The position numbers were made by a program, and so were the translations under genes. 64,000 nucleotides of DNA from Nymphalis io. Its lineage: Eukaryota > Arthropoda > Insecta > Lepidoptera > Nymphalidae. How positions within the stretch are numbered: position 1 is the stretch's first letter; the number at the start of each line of letters is the position of its first letter. The stretch spans positions 7,750,001 to 7,814,000 of the forward strand of contig NC_065898.1 in the NCBI RefSeq assembly GCF_905147045.1. The letters run 5' to 3'. Positions 13,648-27,500 of the stretch are shown here, piece by piece. The notes below the pieces were generated by a model, which saw nothing but the letters and a program-made list of their open reading frames with translations, searched no databases and was not told the DNA's origin.

Positions 13648-13712
13648 AGGGAGCTTTGGCGCACCTTGAGAGGGGCCTATGTTCAGCAGTGGACAATGAT
13701 TGTCTATTGATT
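13648..13712 (+). mobile_element. 5'-truncated RTE LINE 3' end
   Basis: 'gggagctttggcgcacctt' followed by 'tatgttcagcagtggacaa' is nearly identical to bases about 38100-38160 of the full RTE element. It ends at 'gtctattgattc'. About 65 nt remain, the usual 5' truncation of LINE insertions. Confidence 0.75.
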
Positions 13713-14149
13713 CAAACCTAGAGTATATAAAGTTCAAAACGCTAATATTAAGGTTCAAGTGGAATTTTACATACTCAAAAGGTGTTTTAAATAGTCAATG
13801 TGCCGCGCAGTAGGCGTACATTCGAGGACAAAACTACAGTCATTCGTTTTTATTCGTGGGCGATTGCCCATTTGTAACTCCTGTTATAGATGTCAAGAAT
13901 TGCAACATTACTATCCTAATAAAGGTTAAGATAACTTCGTTGAAGCCTTTTATTTACTAATGACGTATGTGAGCAGATTTTAATCGTGTCTATTGTTAAA
14001 TTAGCTCAAATTAGCTTTAACTATTTAAGAGATTAGTTCTTGTTTTTGAATATCGATTTAGGCTGCTCCTCGTTTACCTTCTTGTCTTGAATTATATTTA
14101 TAACACGATTGCAATTGGTTAAGTTATATTTAAAATTCTGGTACAGTTG

Positions 14150-14372
14150 CCTTACCGGCTTCATTCATTCGGCTCATCAGATATTCTACCTCCAAACAAA
14201 GTGTGAGTTAACCAGTGTAACTACAGACACGGAGGACATAAAATCTTAGTTCCCAAGTCATTGTCAATGTAAGGAAAGGTTAATATTTCTACAGAGCCAA
14301 TGTCTATGGACGGTGGTGACCTTATACCATCAGTTGGCCCATTTGCACGTCCGCCTACATATTTGACAAAAA
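14150..14372 (+). mobile_element. Family A SINE-like repeat, old 5'-damaged copy
   Basis: Retains 'ctcatcagatattctacc', 'gacataaaatcttagttccc' and 'ccatcag.tggcccatttg' in the same order as the other family A copies. Confidence 0.65.
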
Positions 14373-15864
14373 AATAAGCATATATTCACATTTTAAATAC
14401 GACCTATTAAAAAGTTCAGTCTGCAATCAATTCAATAATATTACATAACGTTATATATAAAGAGAATAATATATTACGCCAGAATATATAACTTAACATT
14501 TGTTTATGATTGTACTTTTGAAGTACATTATCAAAGAGAATGTAATCACTAGGCTTGCACTAAATGTTTGGGTTCAAATGGTAAAATGTCACAAATTTGT
14601 ATCTTTAACTAGTTAAGTAACTGTACTTAGCACATTCACAACGAGCTGTTTCACAATCCACTGATTCCTTTGTTTATTCAATATTCGATTGAGTTTGTTC
14701 TTACTATAACTTGTTAATTTGACGATCCTGTTGACGGAAGCTACTCAATACTTGGGCCCGTTTTATATATGCATTTTGGACTGACGTTTCCTGTCACGTT
14801 GGAGGTGTGTTATGTAGCATACGTAAAGTCCAACAACCATAGAATTTGTTTACCGTTATGTTATCATACTTTTCCAACGTACTGTTACATAATTTGATTT
14901 AGTAAATTCGACTTTATTTAAATTCAACGTCATGCTTTTACTTACAAAATGAATATTTTTTTATGAAAATGAATGAGGTGTTTAAATTTATACTTGTTGC
15001 ATTTAGTTTACCAGTTCAGCATAGTAAAGTAGCTTAGGTAGCTTAAGAGCTAAGCCTAAAGTAATTTTTCCAGTTTTGTATAATATTCTAGTTCATTCTT
15101 TGACGCTATGCAGTTTTAAATGTCATAATTGATTGTGCATTTAATTACGTATGTATTGAGTATGATATTTGAATCAACAAATTTGATGCATTTTTAAATA
15201 CAATATTTGGAACAATAGCCAGGTCACAATGACTATTTATTTTTTGTAAACAATTATAAGTGGCTAAACTTCACTCACGACACTGGAGACACTTATCAAT
15301 TCAAGAAGAATAAACGTTTTTCACCGTCAATGCGCCGCCAACGAATCTCAGCAGTATTCACAAAGCGTCCCTTTAACGAGCACATAGCAATGCTATCACT
15401 CAATAGTCCAGTCATTACGTTGAAAAAATGGCTTATGTGAAACGAGAAGGCAGATATTTATAATACACAAAACATACATAGGAGCGCTTAGAAAGGCTTA
15501 ACTTAAATTGTCGACCAAGTTCTTTTTATAGTTTTTATATATTTTTTTAATGGGGTAACGAACGAGATAGTAAACAATTAAGAGACTGAAAAGCATATGC
15601 TGTTTTCTGTCTCATGTTATATATCGATTTATTTCCCCGTATACGACAGTACCAAGTTCATATTTAACGGTTGAGTGGGTGACCCCACCCAAACGTATCT
15701 ACACTTAATACACAAAGTGTAACTAGTATTATCAATGAGAAATTAAAAAAGGACTCCTTTTTAACTTTCATGCGAACGAAATAAACATTTCTTTATTTAG
15801 TTATAATTAACTAATTGAATATTATTAACAAAATTAATTTTCTAATCAATAATTATGAGCGCAT

Positions 15865-18537
15865 TTATCGATTACTCTCAGTTTCGATTGTAGAACGTAC
15901 ACCCGACTCTATTTCTTTACGCTGCTTCTTAATTTTACTCTCCTTTGATTTTTCCAGCATATCATAAAAGTGATTAACTGGTTCAAACCATCCGTAGCCT
16001 TGTTCGGCTTTTCCTAGCCAAATATGGCCATTGGGGTCAATTAGAGTCATATGGCCAGTTGGAGCGTTTTCAGCAAACTCACCCCCTAATATGCTTCCAT
16101 CAGGATAATAGTACCTCCCACGTCCGCTGTATGACCAGTCTTTGAATTGGCCCACGTATTTTGAGCCGTCACTATAATTAATTGTGACATTATCGTTGGC
16201 ACCGAGACGGTCTGCTTCCCATGTACCGGAGTAAGCGTCTCCCTCCGCTGTTGTATAAACACCCGGTCCTAAACAGAAAATTTAATTAAATACAATACGA
16301 AATAAATAAATAAATTACACTACTTACATTTTTAATTTAAGTTTAAGCATTATTATTATTTTACATAAAAAAAAAAGTTTGAAAAATTATATTCATCACC
16401 CATCGTTTCCAATACAGTTTTAGTCTTGGACCGCGAAAGACGTATTATTCTGCTCTTGATGCAAAGACGACGAATAAAGAAAAAATAGAATCAAAGAAAA
16501 TATAGGGTGCCTTTCTTTAATGAACCATGATGGAGGTCATTTTAAGAGGAATTTTTTTTTTTTTTTCGGAATATCTAGTACTGTTGGCCTTACTGGCCTC
16601 TACAGCGTCACCGGGCGGGATGGGCGAGTTGAACTCAGCCGGATGTTGGGAGCCACACTGGGCTCAAGAGAGACGGGCGTCCTAAGGGTGCCTCTTGTGA
16701 GGCCGGACCTCGGCTTAGGACTCCGTTGAAATCGGGAGGGAAGGAAATATAGCGCTGAAAATATGTGATGATGACAAATTTTACGAATATTTTTGAATAT
16801 CTATATCAAGTTTTGAAGAACTACTAACCAGGATAACACCTCGTACACAAAAGCAATACATGTTCAAAAAACCTATAGTCTTTAATTACAAAGAACAACG
16901 ATGCTTGTGCGGATTTGCCGGGGGAGGAAGGGATTTGTAGGGTACTCCCGCGCGTCGCATAAAGATGATACATACGTCATTTTTCTATAAGTGGTTTTTA
17001 AATCCGCAAGTATACCGACTGTGTGATTTTAAAACTACTGACAAAAAATTTTTTTTAATGTGGTAATAATATTTCATGTCCGGTCCGGTGCCACATCGTA
17101 GACATGTGTTCACGCCCTTAATGTATCTTGTGTGATGTGTCTGTCATAAGCTCCTACTACCGAATCACTGTTTCATTTTTTTTTAATTTAATAAAGTCAA
17201 TAATATAAAATGATAAATTACAAATGAGCCCTAGTAGGTAGTAGGTAGGTAGGTACTATTAGCTTTATTTACGCATTTACCTAATTCTAAAATTTATAAT
17301 TGCTGTCACTCAAAATTATTCTATAAATAGTATTAGCCTTTTAACTTCACCACATAGACCGTTTACTGAAGCTTATAGGCAATATAACTTTACGTTACGA
17401 TCGTAAGTAGCAAGAGATCACAGGGAGCAGTAATGTTAATAATTGATAAATGTCAATCAATAAAACAAACTGTATAAAACAATTATGTATAATCATATTC
17501 TATATAATGTTACGCTATTAAAGCTCTACGGAAGGGAGCAGTAACCTTACACTATAAACGTACGTCTATAAATTTGACAAAATGTTTAAAAGAAGTAACG
17601 TCAATCATATAACGCGGGTAAAAAAAATAGATTGAATAAAATAAAACATGTAAGAATACACGGATGCGCACTATCAAAAGAAAAAAACATACGTTCCAAA
17701 ATATTGCTTAATTTTAAAACACGGCCATAGTCTGATAGGAAATAAAAGATAATTTTGGGTAATCAGGGCGTGACGCTAAACATGTCTGGATTGGATGGCG
17801 GTGCACTCCATTAAGCCGCGATGAAAGACAAAAACGTTTTGTATTGCTTGAGTGCATTTTGTATTTAGACACGATCGACTTTTAAAATTAACATTGGATT
17901 TGTAAACAATCGATTTTCTGCCAAGAATTTGAAATTGCTTAACTGTTTTTTTTTCGATTATAAACGTAGAAATAAATATATTTATTTTTATTTAAAATCA
18001 ATGTAATAACTAAACACAAGAAGCAATTTCAAAATTTATTAATTGGAAACAGTTATAAAGGCCAATAATAAAATTACAGAAGTTCTCTACAATCTGTTTT
18101 CCATAAAATTATCTTTTGAAAATAATGCGACTACAGTCCCTAGGGCTACGGATTTGATCCCGCAATCGTCATTTGAGTTTTATCCACTGTACTATTGCGG
18201 TTTATAAAAGGATATAGAATTGATAAAGATATCATAAGTAAAAATACTTCTGAAGCCTTTGCAATTTTAATATTAAGTAGTATAAAAATAATACACCCCA
18301 CAAGGAAGGACAAAAAAGATGCAATGAGAATATGTGGTGAGACTCGAAAGTGTTTTATTTCAAACACGATATTATACCGTGCATTTTCACGCTTCTATCT
18401 TTTTTCTTAGCCTCAAAGAAACCGTCATAAATATCGCCGGTGTCGTGTTTAAAAATGCCCTGGTCTTGCACCACAGGAATTTCCTTTACTGGCTTCAGGA
18501 TATCAGATTCTGATTCTGGTTCTGAAGCGTCAGCCAT
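15865..18537 (-). CDS. MORN-repeat protein, 187 aa, two exons
   Basis: Exon 1 is 18378-18537 and exon 2 is 15865-16268. The donor CACG/gtataa and acceptor tttag/GACC share phase 1. The ATG chosen (18537) begins MADASEPESES; the frame upstream of it has no ATG, only a GTG. The acidic N-terminus is followed by about four MORN-type units (YDGFFE, YSGTWE, YVGQFKDW and LGGEFAE, each followed by a G-x-G or D/NG turn) over residues ~33-140. A charged C-terminal tail follows (KSKESKIKKQRKEIES). MORN repeats are membrane- or axoneme-associated scaffolds. I cannot assign an orthologue; size and repeat number suggest a small MORN2/3/5-like or ciliary protein. No signal peptide or membrane helix is visible. 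Confidence 0.8.
16269..18377 (-). other. Intron of the MORN gene with repeat debris
   Basis: 2.1 kb. It contains a GC-rich segment at about 16555-16735 and a second at about 16885-17140, both very unlike the AT-rich surroundings and probably pieces of mobile elements. A small (TAGG)n-like run sits near 17233-17255. No exon is recognised. Confidence 0.6.
16555..16735. repeat. GC-rich putative mobile-element fragment
   Basis: About 180 nt of GC-rich sequence (around 60% GC by eye) following a T-run. It contains 'caccgggcgggatgggcgag' and 'gaggccggacctcggcttag'. Its composition and sharp borders suggest a transposon 5' UTR or LINE piece. I do not recognise the family. Confidence 0.4.
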
Positions 18538-19099
18538 TATTTTATTTATATCTATAACATTAAATAATTTAATCACTTTAATTTAAACAAATTAGTTATA
18601 ATGTTAGGTGATATATTAGTGTATTTCTCAATTCTAAGCAGTCAGATATATTATAATGTCTAATCATATTATTTATACCAATTGCTTACTAGAATCTTCC
18701 TATAAGTATAGATACATATGGAGAAATAGAGACCATTTCTTTTGTAAGTCGATTAAATATTAAACATTATTTTTAGTAGGTGTTATAACAAATAAAGATT
18801 AATGACAAATATTAAATGATAATTAACTGTAAATGAAACTAGAAATAATACAGCCCTCAAAAAAAACTCCTTCAACACGCGTACATTTAACTGATTTCAA
18901 ACATCCAGGGTCGAACGAAAGTAAAGACGGCGAAAGGTAGTAACGTATCCACTATCTATGCCACTATATCCAAAAATTCCTCGTACATTCCTCAATGTAA
19001 AAATAGTAAAATACAAATAGAGAATCAACATCTTCTTGACGGATAAAAAATATATGACAGTATGTTATTCTGCACGAAAAGCATTTCAGTGGTGTATTG

Positions 19100-19314
19100 A
19101 GAAATCTCGGAGAGTTCAGGTGCAGGACCTACGGCTTTACCTACGTACCATAAGAGGCATGGGAGTGTAAAAACTGCAAATTTCAAAATTTCAGTCTACT
19201 GCTGGGAATTTTTTGACAGAAAAACTCAGCTTTTTATTGGCTCGTTCCGGATATTGAACTCAGGATTTCGTAATCTGCAGCCTTATAAATTAGCCACTAG
19301 ACCAATGGGACAGT
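19100..19314 (-). mobile_element. tRNA-headed SINE, family C, diverged
   Basis: Aligns by eye with 51615-51978: 'gagttcaggtgcaggaccta', 'ttttttgacagaaaaactca', 'tttttattggc', then a tRNA-like head ending 'agccactagaccaatgggac'. Read on the minus strand, the head carries the A-box-like TGGTCTAGTGG pattern. Confidence 0.7.
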
Positions 19315-19569
19315 CAATATATTATTAATGTTATAAAAAGTGTTACCAATATTAAACATACGTAATATTTTCATACTACAAACGATGTGCATTTTTTTTT
19401 AAATATATGAATTTATTATTTACAAACCAAAGTGCATGTTCACAACCGGGCTTTTGATGTGCTTGTGGGTGTAGCTCATTTTATTTAAGGCGGTCAAGAA
19501 AAAGACCATGACGCAATCTGTTTATGCCACTTGTGTCAAACGACATTCTGCCACATGAAATGTATGAAA

Positions 19570-19800
19570 TGTATGTTTTTTTTTTCTTTTTTTTATATTT
19601 GCCGGGAGGGCAAATGACTCTACTCCACCTGATGGTAAGTGGTAGTAGAGTCCAAACGCGACGACGGCCAGTACAGACGGGAAAGACGTTCTGCACTAGC
19701 CGCCTGCACCTTGCCGGCCCGCAAGATGTCTTTTCACGCCTCGTTTATAGGAACCCGGGTTGTAAGAGGAAAGGAAGACGTGAGCTGGTAAGAAAATCCA
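19570..19800. repeat. Dispersed-repeat fragment
   Basis: 'gccgggagggcaaatgac' plus 'ccacctgatggtaagtggta' resembles the tail block shared by several lepidopteran LINE/SINE families and by family A here. It is followed by a GC-rich stretch with 'gccggcccgcaagatg'. The overlapping open frames on both strands are artefacts of this repeat. Confidence 0.5.
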
Positions 19801-21825
19801 TTTTTTGTAAGTGCGACAAAGAAAGGAATTGCCAAATTTATTTGTGCACGATGGAATTGATGTATAAAATATAAAATTGTGCAATAAACATAAACCCATT
19901 GTTAACGCGAGCCTTGGCCTAATTGTGAGACGTTTTCGAGTTATTACTGATGATCTAGGATAAATATATTAACGTTTAATTGATACATTTAAATTATAAA
20001 CTTCTAAACGAATATGCAAACTATAAGTAGAAGTAAATATCTTAAATATGTACAAGCAAAAACTATATAAACATCGTTTATGAAGAAACAACTACACGGT
20101 ATTAAAATTATTATAAATACAAAACAACAAGCAATGTTCAAAATAGTACCTTATTTTTAGTTTTTAACACGGAATAAATTTAATTACTCGTGTAATAAAT
20201 AAGCGAATTAGATCATTTCGGAGGCGTGACAGGCTGTCCGTGACGTGCCCAGCCTGCTTTTTCGCACGCAACTGTAACAAAATGTTTATGGCCATGACCT
20301 ATCAAATATTAATTTATACTTTTTGATGTTAATTAAATAGGCTACTTCTATTTTATTTTCACCAAATATTGAAACTAATTTTAGTAAATATATAGTAAGA
20401 AGTCACACAAAGTAAAAACTTTTGATATTATATAGAGAATTTCTACTAAAATACTTATACCCCATAAAATTTATTTTAATTTTATTACACATAAAATATT
20501 TACGGGGTAAGGTAATTAAAACACACATTTTATTCAATCTGCAAAGGTTATGTACTATTTTACTTTTTATATTTTAAAACTAAGGAGGGATTCAAATGTC
20601 ACGTACATTATAACATTGTTTTTTATATTTGTGACGTCAAATGTACAGAACACTTTTATATTTTTTAGCAACTTGAAATCCATATATAATAAATATATAA
20701 GCATAATTTCCTTGCGTTTTAAAGCTATTATATACCCCTCTCTATGTCAGTAAATGTAAGAATAATATGATTTGATACTTCTTAAGTAATTAGGATTTAG
20801 TAGAATACTTCAAAATTAGACTTCTAAACTCTGCCTCTCACAAAATAGGAAATAAAATAATAAAACAAAAATATAAACAAGATAATTTAAATTTTTTTTT
20901 ATTTATAAATAATATATATATATATTCACTAACGTTCATAAAATCATCTAGCATTAGACGAAAAAGATGGTAACAAATTACTCGTTTCGATAGATTCGGT
21001 TATTTACATCGATATTTAGCCAATGATTTAACATAATGTTATTAAATTCACATGAAACGCAAGAAAAATATCTTTACAAATAGATCTCTATTCCAAAAAG
21101 ACAAAATAAATATACGAAAATGCATAATATTCTAGTTAAGATCACTTTAACATTTGTTTTATAATCATTTAACAAGACATTGATTGAAAAGGCAAGATAC
21201 AAATTGTCTCACGCCAAAAATAATCCAATATCATAAAACATTACACTTATAATTCGAAAACAATAGAAATTGCAACAAAATGAAATAAAACGTTTTGAGG
21301 TAAATAACATTATTTTTAATGATCAAATATGTTATGTATAATTTTTTTTAAATCGTGTTTTAGCTTATATTACTAAATAAATAGTCCCTTAATTTTCACT
21401 GCATATCCTTCAAAAAATTTTACTGTCATCTAATAAAAAAAAACTATTGTCCTTATACATATAATTATAATCTACTGTTTTGTAAAATATTAAGACTTAT
21501 ACTAAGCGATTTGATGTTAAAATAAATAAAAAAAAAAACGATAAACAGGATGAAATCGAAGGATACGGCAGCCATTTTGTTTCTAATTTCATTATAATTT
21601 GCTGAATATGAAATGGTATGTAATAACCTCGAACTAAATGAACTTAAATACATTCAATATATATATGTCCAAACTTCCACTTTAAAATAATACAAAATAA
21701 CATACAGTCGTGATTCTATTTACGATGGCGATTCAAAGGCAGTGGCGATAACGGAATCCGATCCAATAACAATAACTGTCAATGAAATCAGCAAACTACA
21801 ATGAAATAATTTAATGAAACTAAAT

Positions 21826-24800
21826 TTACAGTATGATGTTGGCGGGATTCTCAATGTTCTCCTTTAGGACCTTCATCCATTGGGCACCAACCGCTCCATC
21901 AATAACTCTGTGATCCGCTGAAGCGGTGAATGTTATGAATTTAGCGAGTCGGAAGCTGTAAATAAAATAATGAAACCCATAATTGTTTTAGTTACAAAAC
22001 TGTATAGTTCGTGTCGTGTAACTATGCCGCTCTGAAACCAAGCATTTGAAAAAGCGTGTAAAACGGTAAAGTTGTGTTAAAAATGATAGCGTACAAGAAA
22101 CTAAATTATAAATTATTTTATTATATTTTTTATAAGAAATGCGATTGTATATCATTAATAATACATATTTTGATTCTTATTTATAAATAAACAAAGCAAC
22201 CTTTTTATCTAAATGTAACACAAAAGTTGATAAGTTTAGTAGCCTTATCAAAGATGATAAGACTAGTAAATCATTCATCAATCACAAAAAAAAGCTTTAA
22301 CGATAACAACGCGCTTTTGTCACAGACTTTCTACTATACTAAAGGACATAGGACACCTAATACCTCATCAGTTAAATCAAATTTGATTCAGTGGCTTGGC
22401 AGTGAAAGCGTAATTACTTTCCCATTTTTTAGAATAGATTAAATTAAATGTGTTACACATACCCTTGTGGCTCGTTTTTGTCAGGAATGACAATCTCTTG
22501 CAGACCACCGCAAGCCAAAATTAGTGACTGTGGGGGATTGATGATTGCGTTGAACATTGTGATACCTGTAAGAGTAATGTTAACTTTGAACTATTATTGC
22601 AGTCTATAAAAAATTAAACAATAAGGTGATATCAAAGAAAATATCATTTGAAGCTAGGTCAGGAGTCAGGCCAAATAACGAAGTTCGTTTTAATAAGTCT
22701 CTAAAATTTTAGGTCTCCTATGAAATAGCTAATAGGTTAATAATAAGCTAGCAGCCACATCGACAGGAGTGTGAGCTCTAGCAGCTCTAGTATCACAAGA
22801 CATGACAAATCTTCGTTGCAATGTGTATTGCTTGCAATGACAACATTTACCTACTAAAAGGTTGATTACATTTACAAAACTGTCATTTTTTGTGTGGATT
22901 GAGAAGTAAAGGACTTCTCTGTCAAAATAATACAAATAAGCATATGCATTTCACTTCAGCATTAGCATGCTTAAAAACTTTTCGGGAATAAGTGTCATTG
23001 AAACATAATGAATCATCAAATATGTTATTTGAGTAAAGATATATGGTATAGATAATAATCTATAGAAGTGTAGATGTGAAAGAGTAATTGTGTAATAAAA
23101 GGGAAGCGGAGAGCGTAGAACTGAAAATTAACCCAAAAAAGGACAAAGCAATGAGATGGATTAAACAGATTTGGTAATGATTTATCCCATACAAAATAGA
23201 GGCCATTGGGAAGTCTTGGAGAAAGAGATGATTAACTATTTTAGACGCTCTCTGCCATACCTATGGCTCATCAATAAAATTAGGTAACCTTGGAAATCCT
23301 AATAAGTCGATCTTTGTTATTATACCATTTCAATTGTTAATATAAACAGTAATTCATGTGCTAGAATGTAACTCACCAAACATTCCCAGGTTAGATACGG
23401 TCACTGTGCCTCCCTGGTACTCTTGTGGCTGAAGGCGACCATCCTTAGCCTTGCCTGCGAGTTCTTTCATATTGGTGGAAATGTCTATGATGCCGCGCGA
23501 ATCCGCATTAAATATGATCGGTGTTATCAAACCCGTCGGTGTTGCGACCGCCACACTCACGTCAACGTTAGAGAATCTGTAGATCATTATAATATTATTA
23601 ACTTATTAATTATAACAAATAACTCTGATTTATTTTATAAATTAAAACAAGCAAGTCTACGTTATCCATACTCGATATAGGGAAGACATATAAATATAAA
23701 TGTTGACAAGAAAGCACAGAATTACTTGGTTTTTAAATTCAACCATTTTTTATCTGTATTTTTAAAAGTTTATTTTTGAATGTTACTTAGTAATCATGTG
23801 CATAATTTTAAAATTGTTTTTGTATAACATATGAAACGACGGCTATCATTTTAACATTATATATACAATAAAACAAATAGATCCAAATATAACTCATTGT
23901 ACTCACTGTCTTATAAACGTGTCCATCCAGTGGGAATTGACGGTTGGCACTCGCTTGCAAGCCGCGGCCACAGCTTTCAAGATAAAGTCGTTTACGGATA
24001 CCTGTAGATAATCAAAAGGAATTCATTATTTGCCATCATAAATTTTATTCGCTTGCAAATATCATATAAATACATTTGATAATTATAATATGACAGTGGA
24101 TTCTACGGGCAACACAAGTTTATAGACCGTAAAGAAGAAGAAAATAAAAAATGCTGACTAACCTTTACATCAGATTTCTCAGCAGCAAGCCTCGCGTTGA
24201 CCTCCTTCCTCATTTCTAACAGCTTCTCCACATTGACAGTCGCACACAGCTGGTAATGCGGAATGTTCTGCTTGGCGGCGGAGAGGCGCTTGGCGATGGT
24301 CTCGCGCATGCCGCTGAGCGGGATGTCGGTGTAGGTGGCGCCGGGCGCGGGCGGCGGCGGCGCGGGCAGCGCGGCCGGCGCGGCTGAGAGATCGCCACTC
24401 TTTAGAGACCCGTACAGCCCCGAGCCTTGCCCTGTCGAGTAGGGTTACAGGGCTCATGATGGGGTACTTAGTTATATTAAGTTTCACCTTTCCTTTCAAA
24501 TACATCCTTCAGTTCAAATACGTGACGCCAGTATGATAAAACATCAAAAATTTGGATCAATTCACAATTTACAAGCATTTTAAGATTATATTAAATTTTA
24601 TTAAAAGTGAATAGTAGAGTATGAAAGTCTATTGACTGATTGCAACAATGTTAGATGGTAACATACCTCCAAGCCTAAGATTCTTAAGTTCAGCCAGTCG
24701 TCTAGCCATAGGGCTGGCATAAATCCGACTGTGCTGGTCCACGGCGGGCGCGGATGCGGGTGCGGCCGCAGGTCTGGGCGCGGCTGCAGCAGGTGCGGCG

Positions 24801-27500
24801 GGCGCAGGAGCTGCTGGGGCAGCCGCCGCAGGTGGTGGAGCTGCCGCGGCTATAAAATTAAAATAATTTAAAAACCCTTCAAAATAAAATATAGTCAATA
24901 TTTCATTAGTAAAGTAATATAAGTAAAAAAATTTTTGTTATATTAACCAAAAAAAAAAAAAATTATTATGTATCACTGTTACTGTTAGTACTGTATTATA
25001 ATATTATGTATATATGATTGAATGAAATAACCTTTTGGTTTCGATGGTACTGGTTTTGAATCCCCTGTGGCTGTGAAAATAATTAATTCAGGCATGTGTT
25101 AATGAAAATAAAAAACAGCTTTATTAAAAAAAAACATTTCAATAAAAAAATAGTTAAATTAATCATTACTTCTTTAAAATCCATGCTTTTGAAAGTCCCA
25201 AACCCTATTTTGATTTCTTGCAATTATATTGATTTACAAAATATGATGAAACATAGATTTTCATAATTAAAAAAATTAACAATCACAACAAACACAGACT
25301 AAAATACCTTTCCAGCAAAAAAAATTGTATCAACCTTTCATGCACTCAAACTGTTTTTAATATTCAAACTTACAGTCATCTTTAAAATCTTTGAATGCTG
25401 CAACATCTGCCTCGTTTTCAACAATGATGCAGAGTAATTTACCCACAGGTACACCTTTAGTACCAGCAGGTATCAGAATTTTAGCCAAATAACCTTCTTC
25501 AGGTGTTTCAAAACCCATCGTTGCCTTATCAGTTTCAATTTCACAAAGGAGATCCCCTAAAATAAGAAATAAAGACATGATTAGTTCATACAATAGTAAT
25601 TTATTTATTGCATGTACATAGAAAATAAGAACACTTTCGGTGTAATATTCTAATAAGCAAAATACATAAAAGAGTAGACAGCCACATGTTAGAATTATCA
25701 TATTAATGCTATTTTAAATAGATCCAATATGGTATTTCTTTATTCTATAATTAAAAATAGACAAATAACTGAGCCACAAAGTAGTAAATAGTAACTTTTA
25801 GAAAAATTTAACTGTCCCTAACACCACAAACGCCCCAGCAGCTACAGAAACTAAGATTTTAAATGCCTTGTGCCTGAAATTACTTTGTCTCAAGCATCAT
25901 TGAGACTGGAACACCATAATTTAAAGTACTGATAAATAGATAGTATTCACTCGGAAGAACCTAAACACAGCTGATTAAATGCTGATTTAAAAACTATTTA
26001 TTGACTATACATTGCATAAATGCTACATAAAAAAGTAATAAAATGAAATCAAAATGAAAATTTGTTGGCATTGATTTTAATTAACAAATATGAACACCTA
26101 CAAGGCTTCACAAGATAAAGAAAAATGTTTCTTTTGTACTTAATATTTTATTATAAGTTGAAACTTATTATTTTTATTTAGTAATGAAAAATGCCTATTA
26201 GTATTATTTAAAATTTTGTTTAGATTAAATATAAAAACCTCCCTCAGTTTTATTAAAATTCATTAGAACAAAAGAATATTAACTTCGATCTCATTCAATC
26301 ATCCATCTAGTTTTATAAATAAGTACTCAGATAGACTGTAATAATGATTATATAAGCTCAAGATGAATACAGATAAGAATGATATATAAGATAAAAACAA
26401 AATCATGACTAGTAGACGATAGTAATGTCAAATCAAACTGAATATAAATTAATGTTTACTATGAAGAAATAAATATTAAATGTATGACTAACAGTTTCTG
26501 AAGATATATTCAGGTTGATAAACTTTACTTATTAAACTTTTTACTATCTAAGCTAGACTATAAAGTAATTTAATATAATTAAACACATGTGAAGCTCTTT
26601 GGATTAGACTACTATTTTCAAACTCACCTTCATTTAGTTTATCACCCTCTTTCTTTTCCCAGCTGACAATGGAGCCACTCTCCATAGTAGGAGAAAGAGC
26701 GGGAAGATTCACCTTTGAATGCGTAGGAAGACTTGAATAATACCTCATTTGGATATTCCATTGTGAAGTTATGCTTTTACCCTTTTCTGATAACTCTAGA
26801 ATTCTACAATGAATAGATATAAATTAAATGTTATAGCTGCTTTACATAGTATCAATATTATTTCATAAATAAATTGTATTTGATAAAACAACACAGCAAA
26901 GAGAAGATTAATAAAATTATATTATAAGAGAAAATTTTAAGCTAATTTAAAATTAGTGTGTTAAAATTGTTATTGCAAATTGTTTTAAATATATTCCAGA
27001 CCTGTCAGAGAATCTAGTTAAATAAAAGAAAAATTTGGAATAAATAAATATTACCTTGTTTATTCTGAACATGCATAATTGTGTTCATTTGATGGTGACA
27101 TTTAGTGAATACTTTAAAAATGAAGTAGAAAAAAGTAATCTTTGATAGAACAACTTTCAATAAAACAGGTTTAATTTTTTTTGCCGGTACACATGTTTTG
27201 GCAATGTCAATTATCAAGGTAAGGGGATTGACGTTTTGGTTATGCAATTCGCGCCGCAAGAAGCGAACATTTTCGTATAATTTAAACATTTATTTAACAC
27301 AAACTAAATGAATAATAAGGACTATTAAGTATCTGGTAAATTATATACAAAATTTAAAACATGTAAATGTTTTAAACTTACTTTCTTGGTTGTTTCCTTC
27401 TGGTCAACTCTGTGCTCAAACATCTGGCTACATTACTACGAATAGCTTTTTTCAGGCTATCGTTTAAAATTTGGTTTCGTACTAAAATCGTTCGCAGCAT
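21826..27500 (-). CDS. Dlat: Dihydrolipoamide acetyltransferase, E2 of pyruvate dehydrogenase
   Basis: Mitochondrial E2: transfers acetyl from E1 via lipoyl-lysine to CoA. Ten exons: 27382-27500, 26628-26803, 25374-25556, 25032-25070, 24667-24849, 24163-24431, 23907-24001, 23377-23576, 22463-22565, 21826-21955. All have GT-AG borders and consistent phases, giving 498 aa. The N-terminus is Arg-rich, as expected for a mitochondrial presequence. One lipoyl domain covers about residues 70-145, with K109 in ETDKATMGFE. An Ala/Pro linker (about 173-210) leads to the E1/E3-binding domain (ASPMARRLAELKNLRL, GSGLYGSLKSGDL) and a second Pro/Ala linker. The catalytic domain carries DHRVIDG (H471, active site) near its end. 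One lipoyl domain rather than the mammalian two is normal for insects as far as I recall. The equivalent Drosophila gene is muc. Confidence 0.95.
22226..22262. promoter_or_regulatory. Three GATA motifs in a Dlat intron
   Basis: GATAAG at 22229, CTTATC at 22244 and GATAAG at 22256, all within 33 bp of the intron before the last Dlat exon. Could be an intronic element or chance in AT-rich DNA. Confidence 0.2.

Larger units (their letters stand above)
12330..15864. other. Intergenic region with relic repeats only
   Basis: No supported coding exon. It holds two old family A SINE-like copies (13071-13356 and 14150-14372) and a truncated RTE end (13648-13712). The remainder is AT-rich unique-looking DNA. 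Confidence 0.65.
18538..21825. other. Intergenic region between the MORN gene and Dlat, including the Dlat 3' UTR
   Basis: Very AT-rich. It contains a degenerate family C SINE (19100-19314) and a GC-richer repeat fragment (19570-19800). The Dlat 3' UTR presumably extends down from 21825; a candidate minus-strand poly(A) signal lies near 20900. No further gene is seen. Confidence 0.55.

Noticed and set aside
24179..24505. Arg/Ala-rich minus-strand frames (108 and 60 codons)
   Set aside because: Shadow frames of Dlat exon 6, whose Pro/Ala linker is GC-rich; the real frame fits splice phases and the E2 domain.
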